A DNA stretch of 64,000 nt, from assembly GCA_964410945.1 (NCBI GenBank), contig CAYPJE010000008.1, positions 28,291-92,290 of the forward strand, read 5' to 3'. The DNA comes from CAYPJE01 sp964410945 (GTDB lineage: Bacteria > Fidelibacterota > Marinisomatia > Marinisomatales > TCS56). The notes beneath the pieces were generated by a model, which was not told the origin of the DNA, did not search any database, and saw nothing but the letters and a program-made list of their open reading frames with translations. How positions within the stretch are numbered: position 1 is the first letter of the stretch; each line of letters starts with the position of its first letter. A program made the position numbers and the translations under genes. Shown here in pieces: positions 27,508 through 36,994 of this stretch.

Positions 27508-28710
27508 CTACTTCAGATAAACCACTTTTGATGTTGTAAAAACGCCGGCACTCCCCGTGGTGATAAAATAAATTCCTGAACTGACTGTCCTGTCATTCCA
27601 ATCATTAGCATTCCAATTGAATTGGTGGTGTCCCGGCTCAGAATAATGCTCATTGAATGAAATAATTTCTTTGCCAGTCAGGTCACGTATACGGAATTCT
27701 ATTTCTGATGGTTCACTGATACTGAAGCTGATTGTCAGTTTGGAATTGAATGGATTGGGATAACAGGAATGCAGTATCATGTTCCGGGGATGAACCATCG
27801 CTGTTTGACCAACCTCAACAGTACTGAATATTTCGTCCATTACCTCACCGGTGGCATATTCGGCCTCAATTCCAAAAATACTTAATGCGGTAACAGCCAG
27901 ATCCGGAATCCTCCGGTTCTGTGTTGACACATACCCCTGTTTGATCCCCGGTCCGGCTGCGAGTAGCAAAATCCGCCGGCAGCCGTCACAGCCGTCGCCA
28001 TGCCCGGTAAAGCCACCGTGATCATCATCATGCCGGCCATGATCATTGGTTACAAAGAGGGTGGTTTTACCGGAATATACAGAATCCTGCTGAGCTTCCT
28101 CCCAGATCACTCCAACGATACTGTCAGCAATTGTAATAGCACGGGTATAATTATTCCAGTTGCCCGAGTGGCCATAACTGTCAACGTCAGCCAGATAAAC
28201 CCACAACAGCTGGGGATGATATTCCCGCATCAGGCCGATTGTTTCATCCAGCACATCAACGTCCTTTGAACCCTGGCTGTTGAAATACGGCCAGTAGTCA
28301 GGTCCGAAATTGTTATTGTAGCTTGGCAACCATAATGATGTAATATACTTGATAGTATAAATACAGTTTACATCACCACTGACTGTAGCTTTCCGGAAAT
28401 ATTCGAAGATAGTAGGACTCACGGCATATTTAGTATTATTACCGGAATCGTTCACAGTATCTCTCACATCGGTCCAGGTTCCACACCACAGTGCTGGAAT
28501 TGCACGGGATGTATAGGTAATTGAATCATTATAAAAATGATCAATATACGTACCTTCACTGGCAATTTCAGTCATCTCTGGTATATAGGACCGACTGGGG
28601 TCACCAAATGTCTCTGTATAGCGGGCCCCATCAATGACAATAATAATCACATTGTCGCGGGCAAGAACTGCGGAAGCAATTAATAACACTATCAGGATAA
28701 CTCTATTCAT
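27508..28710 (-). CDS. Secreted alkaline-phosphatase-superfamily phosphodiesterase, T9SS-type tail
   Basis: A 400-residue exported enzyme of the type I phosphodiesterase/nucleotide pyrophosphatase group. Metal-site residues appear in 'IIIVIDGARY', 'LADVDSYGHSG' (D-x-D...GH) and 'VTNDHGRHDDDHGG'. A Thr/Ser-rich 'YTSRAIPAL' is placed to provide the nucleophile. A cluster of four Cys/His-rich residues ('GHGDGCDGCRR') is unusual. The last ~85 residues form a sorting domain starting 'CYPNPFNSKLTI' and ending 'SKVVYLK', as in type IX secretion cargo. The protein is therefore probably surface-attached or released. Confidence 0.85.
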   Translation of the reverse strand: MNRVILIVLLIASAVLARDNVIIIVIDGARYTETFGDPSRSYIPEMTEIASEGTYIDHFYNDSITYTSRAIPALWCGTWTDVRDTVNDSGNNTKYAVSPTIFEYFRKATVSGDVNCIYTIKYITSLWLPSYNNNFGPDYWPYFNSQGSKDVDVLDETIGLMREYHPQLLWVYLADVDSYGHSGNWNNYTRAITIADSIVGVIWEEAQQDSVYSGKTTLFVTNDHGRHDDDHGGFTGHGDGCDGCRRILLLAAGPGIKQGYVSTQNRRIPDLAVTALSIFGIEAEYATGEVMDEIFSTVEVGQTAMVHPRNMILHSCYPNPFNSKLTISFSISEPSEIEFRIRDLTGKEIISFNEHYSEPGHHQFNWNANDWNDRTVSSGIYFITTGSAGVFTTSKVVYLK

Positions 28711-28725
28711 TTCGCTTTGCTCCGG

Positions 28726-29133
28726 TCATTTGCCGGAGTATACATATTTCCAATCATTTTGGGAATGATAATTATTATTTCCTGCCAACGAATCCCAGAA
28801 GGCTACGCCATCTTCATTTGCTTCAAGGTTACCTTGATTATTTCCGGATTGCATATAAGCCATCAGAATTTTTGCTTTTAAACGGATTTTTTCAGTATTG
28901 CCGTAAACGGTAAGAAAACTCACTTTCCGTTCCAGCTCATGGAAGTGGTAATCGGGATAACCGGACTGCAGGGTTGCCACACAGTATAATACCGATTCTA
29001 TCACCTGATTATTATCGATCTGGTCAAGAGTGTTGTAGTAAATCGCCTCAACCTGCTCAAGGTCTGTTTGTGAATTATCATTTGCGAGACCAACTGCTGA
29101 AATAATAACTAAAATCAGAATTGCTTGTTTCAC
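28726..29133 (-). CDS. Small exported protein, unknown
   Basis: A 135-residue protein with a clear signal peptide ('AILILVIISAVGLAND') and an otherwise soluble, alpha-helical looking sequence ('YNTLDQIDNNQVIESVLYCVATLQ'). I recognise no family. It lies 15 bp upstream of the secreted phosphodiesterase gene on the same strand, so the pair probably forms one transcript and may work together outside the inner membrane. Confidence 0.6.
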   Translation of the reverse strand: MKQAILILVIISAVGLANDNSQTDLEQVEAIYYNTLDQIDNNQVIESVLYCVATLQSGYPDYHFHELERKVSFLTVYGNTEKIRLKAKILMAYMQSGNNQGNLEANEDGVAFWDSLAGNNNYHSQNDWKYVYSGK

Positions 29134-29304
29134 GGCTTTCCATCCTTTCGGTTTTACTACTTGGACTTACTGTTATCCGTCCGGATGTCAGCAATGACAT
29201 TTTATGACATTCTTTTACATATAGTTATATCTTTCAAGTTATAGCATCTATCCAATTCGGCAATTATATTCAGCGGCGACTCATACAAAATATTCGGGGA
29301 AAAT

Positions 29305-30003
29305 ATGGAAGCCAAATTTGTAATGTTCAGTGCCCAGCACTGGTTGTCTTTACTGTGGGTAATTCTGCTGGGGATAATAATTATAGCAATCCCTAAATAT
29401 TCACAATCGGAACGCATTGACAAAGGAATGCGTCTCCTGATTTCATTCATCCTGTATTTTCTGTTGATAACCCTTCGCGTTGTCAGGATATCAGATGGAT
29501 CATTCAGTATGCAGGAATCCCTTCCACTACATCTATGTGGCTTTTCGGCTTTTTTGATACCCCTGATGTTATTCAAAAATAATGAGAAATTATTTCAGGT
29601 ACTCTATTTCTGGGGTGTAGGCGGTGCAACCCAATCATTACTTACGCCCACCCTTCAGAATCCGTTTCCCAGTTTCTATTATTTTGAATTCTTCCTTACC
29701 CATGGAATTATTATTACCGGGGCTCTGTACATGGTATTTATAGAAAATTACCGCCCTTCCTTCAAAGGATTGATCCGTGCTTACTGGCTCACCTGCCTGA
29801 TGCTGATCCCAATCGGGTTGATCAACTGGCTGCTTGGTTCGAATTATTTCTTCATCGCCCATAAACCGGAAACCGCTTCGCTCCTGGACTTCATGGGACC
29901 CTGGCCCTTATACATGGTACCGTTATCGGGAGTGGCATTTGTCATCTTTTTTATAGTTTATTCGCCTTTCCTGGTAGCTGAGCTGGCCGGACGTAATAGA
30001 TGA
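29305..30003 (+). CDS. TIGR02206 family integral membrane protein
   Basis: A 232-residue protein with about seven hydrophobic helices. 'ESLPLHLCGFSAFL' and 'LFQVLYFWGVGGATQSLLTPTL' are the conserved core of the TIGR02206/YwaF family, and 'GSNYFFIAHKP...LLDFMGPWPLYM' is the typical C-terminal part. Function of the family is not known to me. A single gene flanked by oppositely oriented neighbours. Confidence 0.88.
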   Translation: MEAKFVMFSAQHWLSLLWVILLGIIIIAIPKYSQSERIDKGMRLLISFILYFLLITLRVVRISDGSFSMQESLPLHLCGFSAFLIPLMLFKNNEKLFQVLYFWGVGGATQSLLTPTLQNPFPSFYYFEFFLTHGIIITGALYMVFIENYRPSFKGLIRAYWLTCLMLIPIGLINWLLGSNYFFIAHKPETASLLDFMGPWPLYMVPLSGVAFVIFFIVYSPFLVAELAGRNR

Positions 30004-30064
30004 AGCACCACTGGTAAATCCCATACCTGCACGACGTAGCTGCTTTCGGCACGCAGGCGTGGTC

Positions 30065-31210
30065 CTATTTAATCAACATCATTTTCTTGGAGATAGTACC
30101 ATAATCAGTGATCAACCGGTAGTAATAAAGCCCGGAGCTGACTTGTACCCCGTTTGAATTCCTGCCGTTCCAGCTGACTCGACTTCTACCGGAGGCAACA
30201 TTCGTATATCGATATTCAGCTACAATTTCTCCCACCAGATCATAAATTACCAAATTGGCATCAGAAACCGCCGGCAGGGAAAATTCGATCATGGTTCCAC
30301 TATTAAACGGATTAGGATAATTCTGACTTAAATACAACTCATCAGGATAGCTGTGATTCCCAGCATTGCTGACGGCCGGTTGACCGGCATTCACCCAGGA
30401 CGTGTACCAGATCGATGCCAGATCGAGAACCGCCATTTGAATTATTGAATTAGTAATTGAATCGAGTTCGGACCACATTGAAGCATAGTAAACCGAGCCG
30501 TAATAGGGATCCAAAGGAGCAGATTTATCATCGGCAGCGATAACACGGTCTACATTGGGATATATATCAGTGATATATCCGATTACAGAGTCTATTACAC
30601 TGTCCCAGTAACTAATCTCACCCTGGGGAAGGATCAATTGATTGGAATAGGTATTCATCATCGTCGATTCATAGCGGGAATGAATTCCATAGTTTCCCGT
30701 CAACTGACCATTATAATTCAATGTCAAATGCAGTGGTTGGTGCGAATCGGCAACATAATGTCCCAGTTCGGCGGCAATCTGCCAGGCTTCGGTCCAGCGA
30801 TATTCTGCCATCAGGGCAGTCAGACTATCGGCCCATGTTTCTATTACCCAGGGAATGGTGCCGTTTTGGGTTACGGTACTGTAATCATACAGACTGATCA
30901 GAGAGTCAATATCGGTCGGGAAAGTACCATTGAAAAATTCGTAGTAATAGTCGATGTCGATATAATGGTAGTAACCCGGGTTGGGATCATAGGTGTAATC
31001 AGGATCGGAAGCATGATCTTCAAAATATTGTCGCTGCGCAGCAAAAAAGGCCATCTCGTTAGGCAGGTAATCCACGGCATTATAGTTAATGTAGCGATGG
31101 ATAGTACCTCCCCAGCGTGTGTTTTCGGCAATTAACAAAATATTTAGAGTTAAAAGCATAATTAATAGTTTTATGACAGTGGGAAAATATCTTTTATCTA
31201 ATGGCAGCAT
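30065..31210 (-). CDS. Secreted S1/P1-nuclease or zinc phospholipase C-like enzyme, T9SS-type tail
   Basis: A 381-residue exported protein whose mature N-terminus is 'RWGGTIHRYINYNAV'. An N-terminal Trp followed by His is the zinc-binding start of the phospholipase C/S1-P1 nuclease fold. Further ligands fit 'YHYIDIDYY' and 'ELGHYVADSHQPLHLTLNYNG...GIHSRYE', the family's H-x3-D-x2-H-P-x-H region. The last ~80 residues ('SQNYPNPFNSGTMIEF' to 'KKMMLIK') are a type-IX-like sorting domain. It should hydrolyse phosphate esters in extracellular nucleic acids or phospholipids; which one is not decidable by eye. Confidence 0.85.
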   Translation of the reverse strand: MLPLDKRYFPTVIKLLIMLLTLNILLIAENTRWGGTIHRYINYNAVDYLPNEMAFFAAQRQYFEDHASDPDYTYDPNPGYYHYIDIDYYYEFFNGTFPTDIDSLISLYDYSTVTQNGTIPWVIETWADSLTALMAEYRWTEAWQIAAELGHYVADSHQPLHLTLNYNGQLTGNYGIHSRYESTMMNTYSNQLILPQGEISYWDSVIDSVIGYITDIYPNVDRVIAADDKSAPLDPYYGSVYYASMWSELDSITNSIIQMAVLDLASIWYTSWVNAGQPAVSNAGNHSYPDELYLSQNYPNPFNSGTMIEFSLPAVSDANLVIYDLVGEIVAEYRYTNVASGRSRVSWNGRNSNGVQVSSGLYYYRLITDYGTISKKMMLIK

Positions 31211-31247
31211 ATTGAATTAACCGGTTACGTTATGGCATAGCTTATAC

Positions 31248-31688
31248 TTAAATATCAAAATTATCAACCAGCCAGGGTATGGAGTTTTTCAAGTGCGGGA
31301 TAAAGCCAGGAGCGTCACGGTGCTCTACATCATCCACAACATGCTGTGTAATATTCACACCTAAATTCTCCAGTTGCTCCATCTGCCAGCTGATGTCTTC
31401 ATAAATGAAAGTTCGATCGATCCGGCGGCTGATAACAAGAACAGGATTATCCTTCACAGAAGCGATTGGTGCCGTTGAATAAGGATTCACAGGTTCAAGT
31501 AGTTCCCCGTAATTTGGAATCGACTCCCAGCCGTACCTGCTGACGATGGGAATTACGCCTGCAAAACGGTCGGTATTATTCTCAATGGTAGACCAGGCCA
31601 TGATCCCTCCCATGCTGTAACCGGTAATTATTACTGACGTGGATTCAATCAAATAATTGCTCTCAGCATGGCTGATTACATTACCCAA
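31248..31688 (-). pseudogene. Alpha/beta hydrolase fragment lacking its N-terminal half
   Basis: The 146 codons (TTG start; an in-frame TGA lies 11 codons upstream) encode the C-terminal part of an alpha/beta hydrolase. The nucleophile elbow 'GYSMGG' sits only ~30 residues in, and a late Asp/His pair fits 'NITQHVVDDVEHRDAPG'. The beta-strands and oxyanion loop normally found before the nucleophile (about 80-120 residues) are missing. The preceding 47 bases run straight into the DUF2892 gene. I read it as a truncated remnant. A genuine short protein is less likely. Confidence 0.6.
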
Positions 31689-31735
31689 TACATAACATGA
31701 ACCAGTTAGGACTAATCAGTCTGGGGCTAAGCTGA

Positions 31736-31942
31736 TTATTCGTCTTCTTTACTGGTATTGATTTTAAATGGTATATATACCGGGCACCATCTGAATAGAC
31801 CAGTAATCAATGGCAGGTAACCTAAATTTGCCCACACGCAATAGTAGTCAGTTACGGCATAATAAATATAGTGGGGAATTAAAATCAGCAAACCAATGAT
31901 GATTCTGATCAGGCGATCTTTTTTTCCAATATTGCACTGCAT
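31736..31942 (-). CDS. DUF2892 (YgaP-type) inner-membrane protein
   Basis: A 68-residue protein with 'MQCNIGKKDRLIRIIIGLLIL', a membrane hairpin and 'LGYLPLITGLFRWCPVYIPF', which is the DUF2892/YgaP transmembrane domain including its conserved C-P-x-Y. The family is often fused to rhodanese domains or found near sulfur-related genes; none is here. A strong AGGAGG site 5 bases upstream, and only 11 bp after the hybrid kinase stop, suggest co-transcription with that kinase. Confidence 0.88.
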   Translation of the reverse strand: MQCNIGKKDRLIRIIIGLLILIPHYIYYAVTDYYCVWANLGYLPLITGLFRWCPVYIPFKINTSKEDE

Positions 31943-31953
31943 AATACCTCCTG

Positions 31954-34776
31954 CTAACCCTCAGATTTCGAACCAAGATTCAGTATTTTTTCCAAAGCGG
32001 CACCTACCTCGGCCAACCGGAACGGTTTTCTGATGATCACCATCCCCGGTTTAATTGAATATTTCTGAAAATGACCATTGCTGGCATACCCACTGGTAAA
32101 AATAAACGGGATATCCGGATTTATCTTCTGCATCTTTTCATATAACTCGAAACCACCCAGGTTGGGCATAATGATATCGGAGATTATCAAATCAATTTCT
32201 TCATTTTTAACAAGAATGTCGAGAGCTTCAAGACCATTGCTGGCTGTTAACACCTGATACCCCAGATTATTTAACATTTTATCCAGAATATCCAACAAAT
32301 CAGCCTCATCCTCAACCAGTAGAATATTGGCACCACCTTTACTTATAGCCAGATCATTGGTAACTGTATTAGCCTTGGATTTAACTCCTTCGATTGCCGG
32401 CAGCATGATCTCAAATGTAGTACCAACCTCTACTTCACTGGTGCAATTTATGATTCCGCCATGTTGTTTAACCAAACCATAAACCATAGATAAACCCAGT
32501 CCGGAACCCTTGCCGATTTCTTTGGTCGTAAAGAATGGTTCGTAGATTTTCTGAATCTTTTCCGGTTCGATACCATGGCCGGTATCACTTATCCGCAGAC
32601 ATATATATCTACCGGGCTCCAGATCATGACTTTCACGTTCACTGGGGTCTATCAGGAAATTTTCAGTCTCAATGGTTAGTTGCCCCCCATCTTTCATTGC
32701 ATCGATGGCATTCAGGCAAAGATTCATAATGATCTGATCGATCGCCGTTTTATCACTGTTAATTGACAGAGGATTATCTATCGTTTTAATTGCCAGATTG
32801 ATATTCTCGGGTATGGCCCGGCCAAGAAAATCGGTCAGACCTCTCACGGAATCATTGATATTAATTGCTTCCAGATTCAATTTCTGTTGACGACTGTAGG
32901 CCAACATCTGTTTCACCAGTTCAGATGCACGCAGACTCTTATCGAGAATTGTCTGAGCATGCTCATAGCAGGGATTATCTGAATCGATTTTCATCAGCAT
33001 CAAATCAATTGATCCGATAATGGCTCCCAGGATATTATTGAAGTCGTGGGCAATCCCACCGGTCAGCTTGCTGATCGATTCCAATTTCTGGGCATGGCGC
33101 AATTGTTCTTCCAGGTGATGCCTGGTTTCTTCCGCGATCTTCCTTTCTGTTATATCGCGTGCCAGACCCAGTATAAGCTTGCGATTTTGAATTTTGATCG
33201 GATCAGATTTGATTTCCACATGTAATTTTTCACCTGATTTGGAGAAAAGTGTATATTCCTGCGGACCAGTGCTTTCACTGATCATATCAGAAAACTGACG
33301 TAACATTGTATCCTTCATCTCCGGAGCCACAATTCCCTGCTCAATGATACTCTTACCGATCAATTCATCTTTTTCATATCCCAGTAATTTTTCAGCGGTC
33401 GTATTCCAGTCCAGTATAATCCCCTCGCTATCGATTACATACATGGCATCGGGTGCATTCTCAGTGATAATGCGGTAACGCTCCTCACTCTCACGAAGTG
33501 CTTTTTCCGACATTCTTATTGAGGCCAGCATCTCCCTTAATACAATGCCCAGCTTTTTTGTTTCAGTTGAGCCTGAGACCGGAATCCTGCTGTCATCAAT
33601 ACCGCTGTGATCAATTTTGCTGACCGACTGTGCCAGTCGTGTCAGAGGACCACTGACTGTTTTTGATAAAAAGACTGTTATCAGTACCGCTACTATTAGA
33701 ATTATACTGGAAATGAGGATAATACGTCTACTCATCTCGCTGGCAGGCCGTGCAATTTCTTCAAAATAAACCGACGAACATATATACCAATCCAAAGGCT
33801 CGAAATAATGAATTATGGCTCGTTTTTTATATGTATATTGTCCTTCATAGCCCGGTTTATCCCAGTAATAATCGTATATTTTTCCCGGTGTTGTCGATGC
33901 GGCCATCAACTCATCCAATAGTGGTTCACCGGTTTCCGGGTTGACTAATTCGCCACCAAAAACACCCTGTAATGAAGGATGGATTAAAAAATATTTATGA
34001 CTATCGAAAATGTAAATATAACCACTTTGGGCCACGCGGATTTTGGCCAGTGACTTACTTAACTCATCAATAACAGCAGCGATTCTTCTTTGGGCTTCTG
34101 TTTCGATGTCGTCGATATATACACCAGTACCGATTATCCAATTCCAGGGCTTAAAAAGAATTACATGTGAAATCTTTGGCTGGTCGGCAGTCAACCCGTC
34201 AGCTGACGGTTTAGGCCATAAATAGTCGACATATCCCTCACCATTTTCAGCGCACACATCGACAAATGCCTTAAACAGATTTTCTTCGCGACCCAAAGCA
34301 CAATTAAACCGTGGATCATCCAGTATTTCTCCATTCAGCTCCGGAATAATGGGATGCATAACCATTCTTGGTATAGGCCGCCCGTTATCATTCAGCCAGA
34401 AATATCCGATTCCATTATCATATCGCAGTTCTTGAATTTCTTCTATGGTCAGCCTTTGTGCTTCCGCTTCAGAGATCAGCCCGTTTTGGAATTCATTATA
34501 ATTATTCTTTAAGATGGAAAGGGCGGTTATATTCAGATTTTTTAATTCACGCTTTCGTTCTTTCAGCACTGAACTTTTATGAAACAGGATACTTTGATAT
34601 CCACTTTCAACATTCAGCATCACCGTATTGACCAGATTCAGTGAATTTTTGTAGTGGGCATTGAATAATTCAGATTTTGTTTTCTGTTGTACATAATAGG
34701 ATATGGTGATTGTTATCAATACAACTATGATAACAACCAAGGCCGTTACTCTTACTCTGAGCGATCGAAATTCCAT
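31954..34776 (-). CDS. Hybrid histidine kinase with two Cache_2 domains, PAS and receiver
   Basis: A 940-residue sensor. A transmembrane helix near 10-30 precedes two Cache_2-like extracytoplasmic modules (about 35-230 and 232-345; 'GIGYFWLNDNGRPIPRMVMHP' and 'SGYIYIFDSHKYFLIHPSLQG' are equivalent strands). A second helix (~352-372) and a HAMP-like linker follow. Next come a PAS domain (~430-545), HisKA with His ~577 in 'GIAHDFNNILG', an ATPase domain ('NLCLNAIDAM', 'GSGLGLSMVYG') and a receiver with Asp ~868 in 'LIISDIIMPN'. Cache_2 domains bind small organic acids in known chemoreceptors, so an external carboxylate is a plausible ligand. Confidence 0.93.
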   Translation of the reverse strand: MEFRSLRVRVTALVVIIVVLITITISYYVQQKTKSELFNAHYKNSLNLVNTVMLNVESGYQSILFHKSSVLKERKRELKNLNITALSILKNNYNEFQNGLISEAEAQRLTIEEIQELRYDNGIGYFWLNDNGRPIPRMVMHPIIPELNGEILDDPRFNCALGREENLFKAFVDVCAENGEGYVDYLWPKPSADGLTADQPKISHVILFKPWNWIIGTGVYIDDIETEAQRRIAAVIDELSKSLAKIRVAQSGYIYIFDSHKYFLIHPSLQGVFGGELVNPETGEPLLDELMAASTTPGKIYDYYWDKPGYEGQYTYKKRAIIHYFEPLDWYICSSVYFEEIARPASEMSRRIILISSIILIVAVLITVFLSKTVSGPLTRLAQSVSKIDHSGIDDSRIPVSGSTETKKLGIVLREMLASIRMSEKALRESEERYRIITENAPDAMYVIDSEGIILDWNTTAEKLLGYEKDELIGKSIIEQGIVAPEMKDTMLRQFSDMISESTGPQEYTLFSKSGEKLHVEIKSDPIKIQNRKLILGLARDITERKIAEETRHHLEEQLRHAQKLESISKLTGGIAHDFNNILGAIIGSIDLMLMKIDSDNPCYEHAQTILDKSLRASELVKQMLAYSRQQKLNLEAININDSVRGLTDFLGRAIPENINLAIKTIDNPLSINSDKTAIDQIIMNLCLNAIDAMKDGGQLTIETENFLIDPSERESHDLEPGRYICLRISDTGHGIEPEKIQKIYEPFFTTKEIGKGSGLGLSMVYGLVKQHGGIINCTSEVEVGTTFEIMLPAIEGVKSKANTVTNDLAISKGGANILLVEDEADLLDILDKMLNNLGYQVLTASNGLEALDILVKNEEIDLIISDIIMPNLGGFELYEKMQKINPDIPFIFTSGYASNGHFQKYSIKPGMVIIRKPFRLAEVGAALEKILNLGSKSEG

Positions 34777-34984
34777 AATACTATAGGACTGAAAATAGGA
34801 CCGGAATCGCTATCCATCAGCTGTTGTTTGCCCCCCGCTGTGCAATTCAGTGGGTCGTTAAAGTTATGTATATAATCGATGATTTACATTAGTTAATTTC
34901 AACCATTGTCTAAATATTCAATTAATTCAGTACTTTAACTGAACCGCGCTACTAATTGTAATGATAGACTAAATCAGACTCCAA

Positions 34985-36181
34985 TCAATAATATCCGTCG
35001 CCATCGATTTTCAGCAACCATAGATCACCATTGCCGGTACCAAAGGAATATGTAAACCCGGTAATAATAAATCCTCCATCGGTAGTCTGACAAATTGATT
35101 TGCCCCCATCATCCAGCTCACCACCATATGTACGGTCCCAGATAACATTTCCATTGCCATCGGTATTAATGGCCCAGACATTATAATCACCTGTTCCAAA
35201 TGAATTTGTCTTTCCCACCATCGTAAAACCACCATCAACTGTTTCAATAACAGCCGAGATTTCATCACGCTGATCGCCACCATAAATCCTATCCCATTCG
35301 ACAACACCCATGGAGTCAGTTCTTATCAGCCAGAAATCATCCAGGCCGTTGCCATATGATTCCGGGGTTCCGGCGATAGCATAACCGCCATCACTGGTTT
35401 CAACTGTGCAATAACCTTCATCGTAATCATTGCCACCAAACTGTTTATCCCAGATCAGATTTCCCCCGTTGTCAATCTTAAGTATCCGTAAATCGGCAAA
35501 ACCATAGATACCCGGGGATGAGTAGCCGGTAATGACATAATCACCATTCATCGTTTCCAGAATGGAAAATCCCTGGTCAGCAGAATTGGTATAGCCGAAA
35601 CTTGCATTCCATTCCTCATTTCCGGAGCCATCCGTCTTAATGATCCAGATATCGCATTGACTATAACCCGGCATAGTAACCGCTCCACATAATATATATC
35701 CTTTATCGTCAGTCTGAATAATATCGTAACAATAATCTTCATTTGAGAAACCGAAGGTTTGCTCCCATTCCACACTTCCACTACTGTCGGTCTTTATAAT
35801 CCATGCATCTTTTAGACCATTGCCCTGCGATTCTGTATATCCACCAATAATATAACCACCGTCATCGGTGAGGTTGACCACTTTACCATAATCAAATCCC
35901 GAACCTCCAAATCTTATCGACCATTCCGCATCACCATTTTGATCGGTTTTCAGTAGCCATAGATCGGCCAGGGTATGATAAGTATTAATTGTACCAACGA
36001 CGATGTAACCGCCATCGGCGGTCTGCTTAACAGACTCACCGGTTGCGAAATAGTCAAAACCAAAGGTCTTGGAAAATGTGATTTCTGGCTCATCAACCTC
36101 AATCACCACACACCCGATAAACGATACGGTAATCAGCAATAAATAATATCTGGTGAGAAGTAATCTCATTTTTCTGCCCAT
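34985..36181 (-). CDS. Seven-repeat beta-propeller lipoprotein
   Basis: A 398-residue lipoprotein ('VSFIGC', Cys23). The mature protein is seven ~50-residue repeats, each containing a 'T-x-D-G-G-Y-I-x-x-G' strand followed by 'W-x-I/L-K-T-D-x-x-G-x-x-x-W' and 'F/Y-G-G'. Counted instances are 'TADGGYIVVG', 'TDDGGYIIGG', 'TDDKGYILCG', 'TMNGDYVITG', 'TSDGGYAIAG', 'TVDGGFTMVG' and 'TTDGGFIITG'. Seven repeats fit one closed seven-bladed propeller. No active site is evident. A surface binding role is likely but the ligand is unknown. Confidence 0.82.
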   Translation of the reverse strand: MGRKMRLLLTRYYLLLITVSFIGCVVIEVDEPEITFSKTFGFDYFATGESVKQTADGGYIVVGTINTYHTLADLWLLKTDQNGDAEWSIRFGGSGFDYGKVVNLTDDGGYIIGGYTESQGNGLKDAWIIKTDSSGSVEWEQTFGFSNEDYCYDIIQTDDKGYILCGAVTMPGYSQCDIWIIKTDGSGNEEWNASFGYTNSADQGFSILETMNGDYVITGYSSPGIYGFADLRILKIDNGGNLIWDKQFGGNDYDEGYCTVETSDGGYAIAGTPESYGNGLDDFWLIRTDSMGVVEWDRIYGGDQRDEISAVIETVDGGFTMVGKTNSFGTGDYNVWAINTDGNGNVIWDRTYGGELDDGGKSICQTTDGGFIITGFTYSFGTGNGDLWLLKIDGDGYY

Positions 36182-36319
36182 TTGTTTACACCTATCATCT
36201 TAAATGATATCTTCAATATTGACCATCGTCAAATTATTCTTCCAGTAATTCTAATTTAATTCTACATTAGGCTAAGATTACATGTTTAGTTTGACAGTTA
36301 AAATGAACGGGGCCACTTC

Positions 36320-36979
36320 ATGGGGAAGGTTATGACAAAATCATTATGGGGATTAACAATAGTTGCGGCGGTATCGGCCTGTCTGACAATTTGGGCAGAA
36401 TATTATGGACCGGCCTGGTTGCTTTACACCTGCAAACCACTGACAATGCTTGCAATCATAAGTATCGTTTTTACGGGCAATGTCAATCAATCTTCCAACT
36501 ACCGCAATGCTATTCTGGTGGGTTTGGTATTCTCAATGGCCGGTGATATTCTTCTGATGTTGCCAATTGATATGTTTAAGGCCGGACTGGTCAGTTTTCT
36601 GATTGCACATCTAATCTATATTGCTGGATTTATGTCCGGTCGTCCCAGGCAGCAACGCTGGTTGACGTTAATTCCATGGGGTATCTACGGGATTCTGATT
36701 TATCTGGTACTGGCACCCTATCTCGGTGTATTAAAAATACCAGTTGGTATATATGTGATCGTAATTCTGGTCATGGGCTGGCAGGCCCGTGAGCGCTGGT
36801 TGTTTTTCAGGGATAAGGCTACTATCATTGCCTTGGCCGGCGCGATCTTCTTCATCATCTCCGACAGTTTCCATGCCCTGCATCGCTTTCGGGAACCATT
36901 TGCCACCGGTCGGCTACTGACCCTGTCGACCTACTTCACAGCTCAATGGTTACTGGCTATATCAACCACAAAAAAATGA
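36320..36979 (+). CDS. YhhN family protein (lysoplasmalogenase-like)
   Basis: A 219-residue protein with eight or so membrane helices. 'VFSMAGDILLMLP', 'AGLVSFLIAHLIYIAGF' and 'AGAIFFIISDSFHALHRF' contain the conserved Asp residues and helix pattern of the YhhN/TMEM86 family, whose studied members cleave the vinyl-ether bond of lysoplasmalogens. Whether this organism makes plasmalogens is unknown. It lies 15 bp upstream of cstA on the same strand. Confidence 0.86.
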   Translation: MGKVMTKSLWGLTIVAAVSACLTIWAEYYGPAWLLYTCKPLTMLAIISIVFTGNVNQSSNYRNAILVGLVFSMAGDILLMLPIDMFKAGLVSFLIAHLIYIAGFMSGRPRQQRWLTLIPWGIYGILIYLVLAPYLGVLKIPVGIYVIVILVMGWQARERWLFFRDKATIIALAGAIFFIISDSFHALHRFREPFATGRLLTLSTYFTAQWLLAISTTKK

Positions 36980-36994
36980 TTAACTGGTGATGAA

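Noticed and set aside
30001..30064. GC-rich imperfect hairpin (CCTGC/GCAGG) between convergent genes
   Set aside because: The stem is short with a long loop and no T run on either strand; too weak to call a terminator.
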